A stretch of DNA of 20,957 nucleotides from an uncultured Bacteroidales bacterium (GTDB lineage: Bacteria > Bacteroidota > Bacteroidia > Bacteroidales > Paludibacteraceae). Where the stretch lies: the NCBI GenBank assembly GCA_937911935.1, contig CALDQH010000058.1, positions 1 through 20,957 of the forward strand. The letters are read 5' to 3'. The number at the start of each line of letters is the position of its first letter. Within the stretch, counting starts at the first letter, position 1. The position numbers were made by a program, and so were the translations under genes. The notes under the pieces are model-generated. The model did no database searches. It was not told the origin of the DNA and worked only from the letters and a program-made list of their open reading frames with translations. Positions 1 through 5,667 of this stretch are shown here, piece by piece.

Positions 1-36
1 TGCACCTCACCTCGCACAAAAATTCGACAGGCTCAG
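1..36 (-). repeat. Palindromic element copy A, truncated by window edge
   Basis: Read on the minus strand, bases 17-1 give GTGCGAGGTGAGGTGCA. This closely matches box 1 of copy B at 3727-3742 (GTGCGAGGTGAATGCA). The adjoining plus-strand bases AAAAATTCGACAGGCTCAG occupy the place of the outer arm and tail of copy B. The rest of the palindrome would lie left of the window. Bases 23-36 (TTCGACAGGCTCAG) also resemble a short repeat that I recall as common in many bacterial genomes. Confidence 0.6.
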
Positions 37-41
37 CAACC

Positions 42-59
42 GGCTCAGGGACCGAAAGG
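42..59 (+). repeat. 18-bp dispersed repeat, copy 1
   Basis: GGCTCAGGGACCGAAAGG occurs here and again, identically, at 8834-8851. Its first ten bases also occur at 20819-20828. It lies just downstream of the SprT-like gene, next to palindromic copy A. It is probably part of the interspersed repeat repertoire of this genome; no function is evident. Confidence 0.6.
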
Positions 60-95
60 AAGCAACAAACTCAAGCACCGCACGGGAGCAAGCAC

Positions 96-755
96 CTAAA
101 ATACAACCTTGTTTGCGTCGGCTAACTGGGATTGGAGCACTACGGGATCAATGTAGTGGATGCGCAAGGCGGATGAACAGGGGTATTGACCAAAGAAAGG
201 GTTCAACGTGATGTACAGTTCTATTTGGCTTACGGTAGGGCTATTACTTACGGCATTGTAGTAGTGATGTACTTTCTCTTTGATACGAGGCAGTATTTTT
301 ATGCCTATTTTGCCGTCTTTCATGGTGACAACGGCAACTACACGGCAACGTGGTTTAGCATCGGTTATTTGCTCGTTTGACTTTACTGCACCCTTGTGGC
401 GTATGCTAATTTTTCTGCCAAAATTTTTGTTTATCTGATTCATGATATCCTTAAACAAGGGTCCGTGAGCACTCCTATCTTTTAAGTTTTTAAAATGGAT
501 GTAATAATGAATCATTTCGTGAATAATCACGTCTTGTAGTTCGTTTTCTGGTAGGTCAAACTTGGTGCTAAAGCGCAGTTTAAGGTCAACATATTCTTTC
601 TTACCCCAAAAGTTTCTGCGTGCTTTATAGGTAAACGACCCTATCACCCTTGTTGCGCGTCCCAGTACAATCGGAATTCGAGGCAATTCGCTACCAAATA
701 TCGACTGATTAAACTCGTCAAACTTTTCCTTTATATAAGCCACCGTAGCTATCAT
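96..755 (-). CDS. SprT-like zinc metalloprotease domain protein
   Basis: A 219-residue protein with a SprT-like fold. The zinc site is the HEMIH motif at residues 79-83 (ligands H79 and H83, catalytic E80), with a likely third ligand H97 in SAHGPLF. That spacing matches SprT/Spartan-type domains, which in eukaryotes act on DNA-protein crosslinks. In Bacteroidota the role is not established, so the substrate is unknown. There is no signal peptide, so it should be cytoplasmic. After about residue 125 comes a basic beta-rich tail (two CR..VVA / GKIGIKIL strands) that lacks the Cys-rich zinc ribbon of classical SprT. The start at 755 is chosen because a TATCTTTG -7 element ends only 4 bp upstream, leaving no room for an earlier start. 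It is divergent from yqeY. Confidence 0.85.
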   Translation of the reverse strand: MIATVAYIKEKFDEFNQSIFGSELPRIPIVLGRATRVIGSFTYKARRNFWGKKEYVDLKLRFSTKFDLPENELQDVIIHEMIHYYIHFKNLKDRSAHGPLFKDIMNQINKNFGRKISIRHKGAVKSNEQITDAKPRCRVVAVVTMKDGKIGIKILPRIKEKVHHYYNAVSNSPTVSQIELYITLNPFFGQYPCSSALRIHYIDPVVLQSQLADANKVVF

Positions 756-759
756 AATG

Positions 760-767
760 CAAAGATA
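760..767 (-). promoter_or_regulatory. Promoter -7 element of the SprT-like gene
   Basis: On the minus strand TATCTTTG fits the Bacteroidota -7 consensus TAnnTTTG. It ends 4 bp before the ATG, so transcription should start at or next to the start codon. No clear TTG -33 element is seen at the usual distance, which lowers confidence. Confidence 0.5.
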
Positions 768-813
768 TGACTTTTCTTTTTTTTACGACATGTTGATAGA
801 AAACTTGAAGAAT

Positions 814-847
814 TTGAAACTTTTACCCTAAGGTTTTACTATATTTG
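814..847 (+). promoter_or_regulatory. Promoter of yqeY
   Basis: TATATTTG at 840-847 matches the Bacteroidota -7 consensus TAnnTTTG. A TTTG whose TTG is at 814-816 lies 23 bp upstream, slightly longer than the usual 19-21 bp. The predicted leader is about 30 nt, running to the ATG at 881. Confidence 0.55.
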
Positions 848-880
848 GCATCAATTTACAACAACTAAATACAATACACT

Positions 881-1321
881 ATGGAAAGTAAAATACAAGC
901 AGAACTAATGGCTGCTATGAAAGAAAAGAATGCCGAAAAAATTGCAGCCATTCGCGAAATTAAAACAGCCATTATGAAGTTTAAAACCGCTCCTGGTTTT
1001 AGCGGCACTTGCTCCGAAGCTGATATTTTAACCCTTATCCAAAAATTAGCCAAACAACACAAAGAATCGGCAGATATGTACCAAGCAGCTGGTCGCGAAG
1101 ACTTGGTAAAAGAAGAGCTTGCTCAATTGGAATACATCAACCTATTCCTGCCCAAAATGTTGTCGGAAGAAGAAACCGTAGCTGTTTTAGACAAAGCCAT
1201 TGAATCGTTGGGCGCTACCAGCCTAAAAGACATGGGCAAAATTATGAACTACATGAAAGAAAACTACCCCAACCAATACGATGCCAAATTTGTGGGTACG
1301 TATGTAAAAGGCAAGTTTTAA
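881..1321 (+). CDS. yqeY: GatB/YqeY domain-containing protein
   Basis: A 146-residue protein, the usual length for this family. The family signature is visible: an N-terminal helical part (AAMKEKNAEKIAAIREIKTAI), then QHKESADMYQAAGREDLVKEELAQLEYINLFLPKML split over residues 59-95, and a C-terminal segment with KDMGKIM. YqeY is related to the tail domain of the GatB amidotransferase subunit, which binds tRNA. The free-standing protein has no firmly known role; association with tRNA or charging quality control is an inference from homology. It stands alone, with its own promoter upstream and a strong terminator 21 bp downstream, so it is probably monocistronic. Cytoplasmic. Confidence 0.9.
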   Translation: MESKIQAELMAAMKEKNAEKIAAIREIKTAIMKFKTAPGFSGTCSEADILTLIQKLAKQHKESADMYQAAGREDLVKEELAQLEYINLFLPKMLSEEETVAVLDKAIESLGATSLKDMGKIMNYMKENYPNQYDAKFVGTYVKGKF

Positions 1322-1341
1322 TTGACGATAGCAGTTTAATA

Positions 1342-1375
1342 AAAAAAATCCGTAGCGTTTGCTACGGATTTTTTT
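1342..1375. terminator. Bidirectional intrinsic terminator between yqeY and the TonB receptor gene
   Basis: A perfect 15-bp inverted repeat (arms 1342-1356 and 1361-1375, loop GTTT) has a GC-containing core, ATCCGTAGC. It is flanked by A7 on the left and T7 on the right. It therefore forms a hairpin plus U-tract in both directions and serves the two convergent genes; the receptor stop codon starts 2 bp beyond it. Confidence 0.92.
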
Positions 1376-1376
1376 G

Positions 1377-3587
1377 TTACTCGTCTTTTGCCAGACTAAA
1401 GCGGAACCCTGCATACACTTTCCAGCCTCCAAGCGGTCCGTAAATAACGGTAGCATCAAAATCGTTGCTCCACGGATCGTCACTGCTAATAATAGGATTA
1501 GGCTGACGGTAATTGGTCATGTTTTCGGCACCTACGTAAATAGACCACTGTTTAAAGTTTTTGGTTATTTGCGCCATTAATTGGTGATAAGGTTGGTAGG
1601 TATCTTCCCAAAGTGGATTGTTGGCATCTGCCAGTGGCATACGTCCACCACCGTTTATTTGCCAAGTAGCATCAAATTGCCAACCGCTTTTTGGGGTTTT
1701 GTACGATGCAGTTACCAAGCCTTTGTGAGGCGACGAGAGGGCTTTTTGACGCAACTCACCACCAGTTACACTGCGGGCATCGCTGTATTTATAGGCTGCT
1801 GTAAAGGTTAAGCCTGTTACGGGTTCTACCGTGGCTTCTACTTGCACGTTGTGCGAATAAGCAGGCTTACCGTTCGAGTTATAGAACAATACTTTGTGTG
1901 CATCGGCATCGGTATCTACCACTACCTGATTTAGAAAATGGGTATAGTAATAATCAGCATTGATGGTTAAGGTTTTACTACCCAATGGAATATCGCCACT
2001 AATGCTTATACCCGTATTCCAAGCATCTTCTTGACGCAAATCGGCTGCTACCTCAAACTGACGTGCCGAAGCAAAATAGTGGTTATTTTCTGCATAAACA
2101 TGAGGGGTTCTGTAGCCTTTTCCTGCCGATGCTCGCAATACCAATTGTTCGACAGGCATATACTTGATATGTAAACGGGGAGTTACATAAAAACCGTATA
2201 GGTTGCTATAATCGGCACGAACACCTGCCAACACTACCCATTTTTCGTGGTGATTAAAGGTATATTCGGCAAAAATACCAGGTACATAATTGTTGGTTTG
2301 TAACGCTGGCAATGCTTCTACTTGCTCGGTTAGCCAATTGCCACTAAAACTTACACCACCTTTCATCGAGTGATGTCCGTCTGTAGTTAAATTACTTTGT
2401 ACTAAGGCTTTAAACAAGAAATCGCCTTCTTTTCCGTTGTAAATGCGGTTGCCAAACTGGGTATCGAATTGATGATATACCCCTTGTCCTACAAAGGCAA
2501 GACTGGTTTCGTAATCATGCGATAGTTCAATGGCATGTTTGGTAAATGCTTCGGCACGAATGGTTTGCATATCAATGCCATAACGGTTAGGAATAGACAA
2601 TAATTGGCCCGATTGACGATCTTCGTACAAAGCGTTTACACCCCATTGAGCCGAATACTCATGCCCTGCATAGTTCCAACGATTTATTAAATGATACAAT
2701 TGTGTAAGCGGCGTATCCAAAAATCCATCACCGTTACCGTCTTCTTGTACCAGTTGTTCGTTCGACACATGTCCCAATACCATGGTCGATAAATGGTCGT
2801 TAATTTGAAAAGCACCATCGGCATTTAACTCCATGCGCGCACCCGAGTTCGCCATAAAGTTAATCGAAAAAGGATCGGAATTTTGAGGCTTTTTATACTC
2901 GATATTTATCTGACCACTAATGCCTTGCGAACCGTTTACAACAGACGATGTACCTTTCGAAATAGAGATAGACGATAGCCAAGCACCAGGCACATAACCC
3001 AAACCGTACAAGGTAGCTAATCCACCAAAATTACTCATGTTTTCGGTTAGCATTTGCACATAAATGCCCGATAAGCCCAACAACTTAATTTGTTTAGCAC
3101 CAGTAGCGGCATCGGCATACGACACATCAACCGAAGCATTGGTTTCAAAACTTTCCGATAGGTTGCAGCAAGCAGCACGACAAAGTTCGGCAGTACCAAT
3201 GGTGGTTACCCTACTGGTCGATAATTTGTTGTTAAGAGTAGAACGACCCGTTACGCTAACTTCGTCCAAATCGCCCTCCATTTGCTGATAAATGGAGTCG
3301 TAGTATTGTTGCAACAATTCTTCGGAGTGGTTGTGACCCTCGTGCGCGTGATCATGCCCAGCATGGTTTGCATCGTGGTTGTGACCCTCGTGATTATGTT
3401 CAGCATGGTCGTGCCCGTCATGATCATCATGAACCTTTGACTTTTGACTTTCGACTTGCGACTTTTGACCTTCGACTTTAGACTCATGACCATGGTCATG
3501 ATGCCCGTTGCAAGGTTCACCTGGAGCATGCGCCCAAGCCATCGTACAAGCAAAAAGAAAACTTAGGGTAAGGATTAGGTGTTTCAT
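1377..3587 (-). CDS. TonB-dependent outer-membrane receptor with His-rich N-terminal domain
   Basis: A 736-residue outer-membrane beta-barrel. Residues 1-19 (MKHLILTLSFLFACTMAWA) are a signal peptide. An in-frame ATG 23 codons upstream was rejected because its extension is repeat-derived and not signal-like. Residues 20-87 are extremely His/Asp-rich (HDHGH, DGHDHAEHNHEGHNH), interrupted at 36-52 by SKVEGQKSQVESQKSKV. A TonB-box-like DEVSVTG is at 108-114. The plug follows, with an unusual CRAACC cluster (136-141) and NLSESFETN, GAKQIKLLGLSG and YVQMLTEN, then the barrel. The His-rich extension suggests uptake of a transition metal (zinc, copper, nickel or cobalt) or a metal chelate. Substrate is inference; family is certain. 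A 17-bp inverted repeat in its promoter could be a metalloregulator site. Confidence 0.88.
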   Translation of the reverse strand: MKHLILTLSFLFACTMAWAHAPGEPCNGHHDHGHESKVEGQKSQVESQKSKVHDDHDGHDHAEHNHEGHNHDANHAGHDHAHEGHNHSEELLQQYYDSIYQQMEGDLDEVSVTGRSTLNNKLSTSRVTTIGTAELCRAACCNLSESFETNASVDVSYADAATGAKQIKLLGLSGIYVQMLTENMSNFGGLATLYGLGYVPGAWLSSISISKGTSSVVNGSQGISGQINIEYKKPQNSDPFSINFMANSGARMELNADGAFQINDHLSTMVLGHVSNEQLVQEDGNGDGFLDTPLTQLYHLINRWNYAGHEYSAQWGVNALYEDRQSGQLLSIPNRYGIDMQTIRAEAFTKHAIELSHDYETSLAFVGQGVYHQFDTQFGNRIYNGKEGDFLFKALVQSNLTTDGHHSMKGGVSFSGNWLTEQVEALPALQTNNYVPGIFAEYTFNHHEKWVVLAGVRADYSNLYGFYVTPRLHIKYMPVEQLVLRASAGKGYRTPHVYAENNHYFASARQFEVAADLRQEDAWNTGISISGDIPLGSKTLTINADYYYTHFLNQVVVDTDADAHKVLFYNSNGKPAYSHNVQVEATVEPVTGLTFTAAYKYSDARSVTGGELRQKALSSPHKGLVTASYKTPKSGWQFDATWQINGGGRMPLADANNPLWEDTYQPYHQLMAQITKNFKQWSIYVGAENMTNYRQPNPIISSDDPWSNDFDATVIYGPLGGWKVYAGFRFSLAKDE
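3435..3490 (-). repeat. 7-bp-periodic repeat inside the TonB receptor gene
   Basis: GAC recurs at exact 7-bp steps at 3439, 3446, 3453, 3460, 3467, 3474, 3481 and 3488, separated mostly by TTTT, TTTC or TTGC. On the coding strand the unit is AGTCRAA. Because 7 is not a multiple of 3, the peptide repeats every 21 bp as SKVEGQK / SQVESQK / SKV. The array separates two His-rich blocks. Confidence 0.85.
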
Positions 3588-3589
3588 AT

Positions 3590-3605
3590 GGTGATTTGGT
3601 GATTT
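3590..3605 (-). repeat. Octamer tandem upstream of the TonB receptor start codon
   Basis: On the minus strand AAATCACC is repeated twice in tandem and is followed by AT and the ATG. It closely resembles the GAATCACC octamers in front of the hydrolase at 4653. No Shine-Dalgarno sequence is present. Confidence 0.65.
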
Positions 3606-3653
3606 GACATGTGACAAGTAACTAACGACAAGCGACGATTTACTTATCGAGTG

Positions 3654-3661
3654 CAAAGGTA
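3654..3661 (-). promoter_or_regulatory. -7 promoter element of the TonB receptor gene
   Basis: On the minus strand TACCTTTG matches TAnnTTTG. The leader would be about 60 nt. TTG triplets upstream lie at 14 or 25 bp rather than 19-21 bp, so the -33 element is not convincing. The inverted repeat at 3673-3689 covers that region, which suits a regulated promoter. Confidence 0.5.
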
Positions 3662-3672
3662 CATCAACTTAC

Positions 3673-3689
3673 TTGCAACTTGGTTGCAA
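3673..3689. promoter_or_regulatory. Candidate operator: perfect 7-3-7 inverted repeat upstream of the TonB receptor
   Basis: TTGCAAC-TTG-GTTGCAA is a perfect dyad. It lies 11 bp upstream of the receptor -7 element, where a repressor would block RNA polymerase. A dyad of this size suits a dimeric regulator of the Fur/Zur type, and the His-rich receptor makes a metal-sensing repressor plausible. No regulator gene lies nearby; the identity is inference. Confidence 0.5.
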
Positions 3690-3694
3690 TGATA

Positions 3695-3789
3695 CGATTA
3701 TTCGGGCTTCGCCCTCATGAATTTTAGTGCGAGGTGAATGCAGAAACCATATTTACATGGGTTATGCTGAACCGAAGCCTAAAATCATG
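3695..3789 (+). repeat. Palindromic element copy B with tail (core inverted relative to tail)
   Basis: The outer stem is CATGAATTTTAG (3716-3727) with CTAAAATCATG (3779-3789), one base bulged. Box 1 is GTGCGAGGTGAATGCAGAA. The inner stem is AACCAT (3745-3750) with ATGGGTT (3757-3763). Box 2 is TTATGCTGAACCGAAGCC. The 26 bp at 3695-3720, containing the GGGCTTCGCCC hairpin, are the exact reverse complement of 10612-10637 in copy D. It lies between the receptor promoter and the rsmG promoter. Confidence 0.75.
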
Positions 3790-3831
3790 TAATAAGTTTG
3801 GCTGCGGTTCGGCAATTAAAGTAAACTTTTT

Positions 3832-3861
3832 TTGATGTGTGAACAAATGATATTACATTTG
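3832..3861 (+). promoter_or_regulatory. Promoter of rsmG (leaderless)
   Basis: TTG at 3832-3834 and TACATTTG at 3854-3861 are separated by exactly 19 bp, the preferred Bacteroidota spacing. The -7 element ends 4 bp before the ATG at 3866, so the transcript should start at or next to the start codon. Confidence 0.75.
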
Positions 3862-3865
3862 CAGT

Positions 3866-4489
3866 ATGGAAAACATCAAGAAATATTTTACATTGACCGA
3901 CGAGCAAGAAAGACAATTTTCGATGCTCAAAGATTTGTATGCCGATTGGAATAGCAAAATAAACGTTATATCGCGCAAAGACATCGATAACGTGTATGTA
4001 CACCACGTATTGCACTCGTTAGCCATTGCTAAAGTGCTAAATTTTACAAATGGCACTCAAATTATTGATATAGGTACGGGTGGCGGATTTCCGGGAATTC
4101 CATTGGCTATTTTGTTTCCCAACTGCGAGTTTACCCTACTCGATTCGGTGGGCAAAAAAATTAAGGTAGCCAGCGAAATTGCCAATGCTATCGGACTTAA
4201 AAACGTGCGTTTTGTCAACGACCGTATGGAAAACGAAAAAGGTTTGTACGACTTTGCGGTTAGCCGCGCTGCCATGTCGATGACCGATTTGGTAAAAGTT
4301 TGCAAAAAGAACATTGCTAAAACCGACAAAAATGCCCTACCCAACGGCCTTATTTGCCTAAAAGGGGGCGATATGCAAGCCGAATTGCAACCTTACAAAA
4401 AAATGGTTACGCTCTATAACCTCAGCGAGTTCTTTACCGAAGAGTACTTTAAAACCAAAAATGCGGTGTATCTTCCGCTGCGCTCGTAA
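3866..4489 (+). CDS. rsmG: 16S rRNA (guanine-N7)-methyltransferase RsmG
   Basis: A 207-residue protein, full length for RsmG (GidB), the enzyme that makes m7G527 in 16S rRNA using S-adenosylmethionine. The Rossmann SAM-binding loop is IDIGTGGGFPGIPLAI (residues 67-82). The acidic end of strand 2 is LLDSVGKK (91-98), and the conserved VSRA motif of the family is at 132-135. The N-terminal YADWNSKINVISRKD region and HHVLHSLAIAK are also typical. Cytoplasmic. The start at 3866 fits both the family N-terminus and the -7 element 4 bp upstream, so the mRNA is predicted to be leaderless. Downstream lies a repeat-filled 163-bp spacer before the next gene. Confidence 0.96.
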   Translation: MENIKKYFTLTDEQERQFSMLKDLYADWNSKINVISRKDIDNVYVHHVLHSLAIAKVLNFTNGTQIIDIGTGGGFPGIPLAILFPNCEFTLLDSVGKKIKVASEIANAIGLKNVRFVNDRMENEKGLYDFAVSRAAMSMTDLVKVCKKNIAKTDKNALPNGLICLKGGDMQAELQPYKKMVTLYNLSEFFTEEYFKTKNAVYLPLRS

Positions 4490-4504
4490 AACTCGCTTCG
4501 CTCG

Positions 4505-4544
4505 GACTAATCGACCAATCGACCAATCGACCAATCGACTAATC
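4505..4544 (+). repeat. AATC octamer array 1
   Basis: Five perfect-phase octamers follow rsmG: GACTAATC, GACCAATC three times, then GACTAATC. The array directly precedes palindromic copy C. Confidence 0.9.
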
Positions 4545-4548
4545 GAAT

Positions 4549-4606
4549 TTCAGCGCAAGCCGAGCGCAGAAGCAAGCTTGCTTGGTTATGCCAAGGCGAA
4601 GCCTGA
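4549..4606 (+). repeat. Palindromic element copy C
   Basis: The outer stem is TCAG (4550-4553) with CTGA (4603-4606). Box 1 is GCAAGCCGAGCGCAGAA, ending at 4571. The inner stem is the perfect 14-bp palindrome AAGCAAGCTTGCTT (4570-4583). Box 2 is TTATGCCAAGGCGAAGCC. Box 1 is nearly identical to the copy inside dxs. Confidence 0.8.
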
Positions 4607-4652
4607 GTAATCGACTAATCGCATCACCGAATCACCGAATCACCGCATCACC
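4605..4652 (+). repeat. AATC octamer array 2, ending at a start codon
   Basis: Six octamers in one phase: GAGTAATC, GACTAATC, GCATCACC, GAATCACC, GAATCACC, GCATCACC. The last base abuts the ATG at 4653, so the array forms the whole region immediately upstream of the hydrolase. There is no Shine-Dalgarno sequence. Confidence 0.85.
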
Positions 4653-5291
4653 ATGATAATAAAAACCTTTATATTCAACCCCCTGCAAGAAAACACCTAC
4701 TTGGTGATAGACCAGGCATCTAACGAGTGTATGATTATAGATGCAGGTATGTTGTTTGACCAAGAAAAGCAACAAATTGCAGCGTACCTACAAGATAACA
4801 ATTTACAACTTAAATACGTTGTAAACACCCATTTACACCTAGACCACTGCTTTGGAAACGGCTTTTTGTATAACACCTTTGGGGTAAAACCTTTGGCGCA
4901 CCCCGATGACGAAGATTTATTGCGCTTTATGAATGCTCACGCTGCTGCTTTTGGCGTGCCCTTTAACGAAGAACCTCAACCCTTAGGCGGTTATTTGAGC
5001 GAGGGAGATACCCTACAATTGGGCAACGAGACTTTTGAAGTGCTACACATCCCTGGGCATAGCAAAGGCGGCATCGTGTTTTACAACGCAGCACAAGGCG
5101 TGCTTTTTTCGGGCGACAGTTTGTTTAACATGAGCATTGGTCGCACCGACCTGCCTGGCGGAGATTACGCCACCCTTATTGGTGCCCTTACCCAAAAAGT
5201 AATGACCCTACCCGATGCCACCGTGGTGTATCCTGGTCATGGTCCTACCACTACCATCGAACAAGAAAAAATGTATAACGCTTATTTATAA
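4653..5291 (+). CDS. Metallo-beta-lactamase-fold hydrolase (glyoxalase II-like)
   Basis: A 212-residue cytoplasmic hydrolase of the metallo-beta-lactamase superfamily. All metal ligands are visible: THLHLDH (H60, H62, D64, H65), PGHSKGG (H136), SGDSLF (D155) and YPGHGPTT (H196). The compact size and the motif set fit the glyoxalase II-like YcbL group of small hydrolases rather than true beta-lactamases or RNases, which carry extra domains. The substrate is uncertain; a thioester such as S-lactoyl-thiol is possible. The ATG at 4653 is the only start consistent with the family N-terminus (KTFIFNPLQENTYLV). The gene for an HMA-like protein follows after 18 bp and is probably co-transcribed. No TAnnTTTG promoter is visible directly upstream. 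Confidence 0.9.
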   Translation: MIIKTFIFNPLQENTYLVIDQASNECMIIDAGMLFDQEKQQIAAYLQDNNLQLKYVVNTHLHLDHCFGNGFLYNTFGVKPLAHPDDEDLLRFMNAHAAAFGVPFNEEPQPLGGYLSEGDTLQLGNETFEVLHIPGHSKGGIVFYNAAQGVLFSGDSLFNMSIGRTDLPGGDYATLIGALTQKVMTLPDATVVYPGHGPTTTIEQEKMYNAYL

Positions 5292-5309
5292 TCGTCTTAC
5301 AGCTAAATC

Positions 5310-5660
5310 ATGAAAAGAATCATCCTACTTATTACCACAGCTTTGCTTTTAGCAGCGCCTATGTACGCTAAAAACGACGAGCCCGTAGAACTAACCACCA
5401 CCTTTTTGGTGATGATGCCCAAAGCTAAAGCATCGACCGTAAATAAAACCCTAAAAAAACAAGAAGGTGTTACTAAAGTAGAAACCAACGTAAGCGAGCA
5501 AAAAGTAATTGTTACGTTTATGTCCGATAAAAACACGGTATCGAATTTGATCGATGTATTCAAACAAATGGGCATTACGGCTGCTGCCTTAGAAACAGGC
5601 TGTTTTGGTAGCAAAGAAGGCTGCATCAACGCCATCAAACCCGACAACTGGATGCCGTAA
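5310..5660 (+). CDS. Secreted HMA-like (ferredoxin-fold) protein without the CxxC metal motif
   Basis: A 116-residue protein with a signal peptide (MKRIILLITTALLLAAPMYA, residues 1-20). Residues 26-95 follow the beta-alpha-beta-beta-alpha-beta order of heavy-metal-associated domains (TTTFLVMMP, KTLKKQEGVTKVETNVSEQKVIVTFM, NLIDVFKQMGI). Where HMA domains carry MxCxxC this protein has MMPKAKA (35-41), so the classical Cu/Zn site is absent. Two cysteines, C98 and C105 in GCFGSKEGC near the C-terminus, could form a disulfide or an alternative site. Periplasmic location is inferred. It follows the hydrolase by 18 bp and converges with dxs, the stop codons being 7 bp apart with no terminator between. 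A link to the TonB metal receptor is possible but unproven. Confidence 0.65.
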   Translation: MKRIILLITTALLLAAPMYAKNDEPVELTTTFLVMMPKAKASTVNKTLKKQEGVTKVETNVSEQKVIVTFMSDKNTVSNLIDVFKQMGITAAALETGCFGSKEGCINAIKPDNWMP

Positions 5661-5667
5661 AACAATC

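Noticed and set aside
186..380. Small plus-strand open frame of 64 codons
   Set aside because: It lies entirely antisense to the SprT-like gene, shows no family resemblance and has no promoter. It is a shadow of the coding strand.
3251..3553. Alternative minus-strand frame rich in KSKVKS repeats
   Set aside because: It is an overlapping frame of the TonB receptor, kept open by the heptamer array and the His-rich codons.
3588..3656. Upstream start for the TonB receptor at 3656
   Set aside because: The signal peptide begins at the ATG at 3587. The extension crosses octamer repeats and lies just downstream of the -7 element.
4549..4606. Resemblance of the palindromic elements to integron attC sites (conserved ends, variable paired centre, GTTATGC box)
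   Set aside because: The R' box consensus GTTRRRY is not matched (T at the fifth position), the copies do not flank a cassette series, and no integrase gene is present.
4505..4652. Octamer arrays considered as a CRISPR array
   Set aside because: The repeats are 8 bp in direct tandem without spacers, and no cas genes are present.
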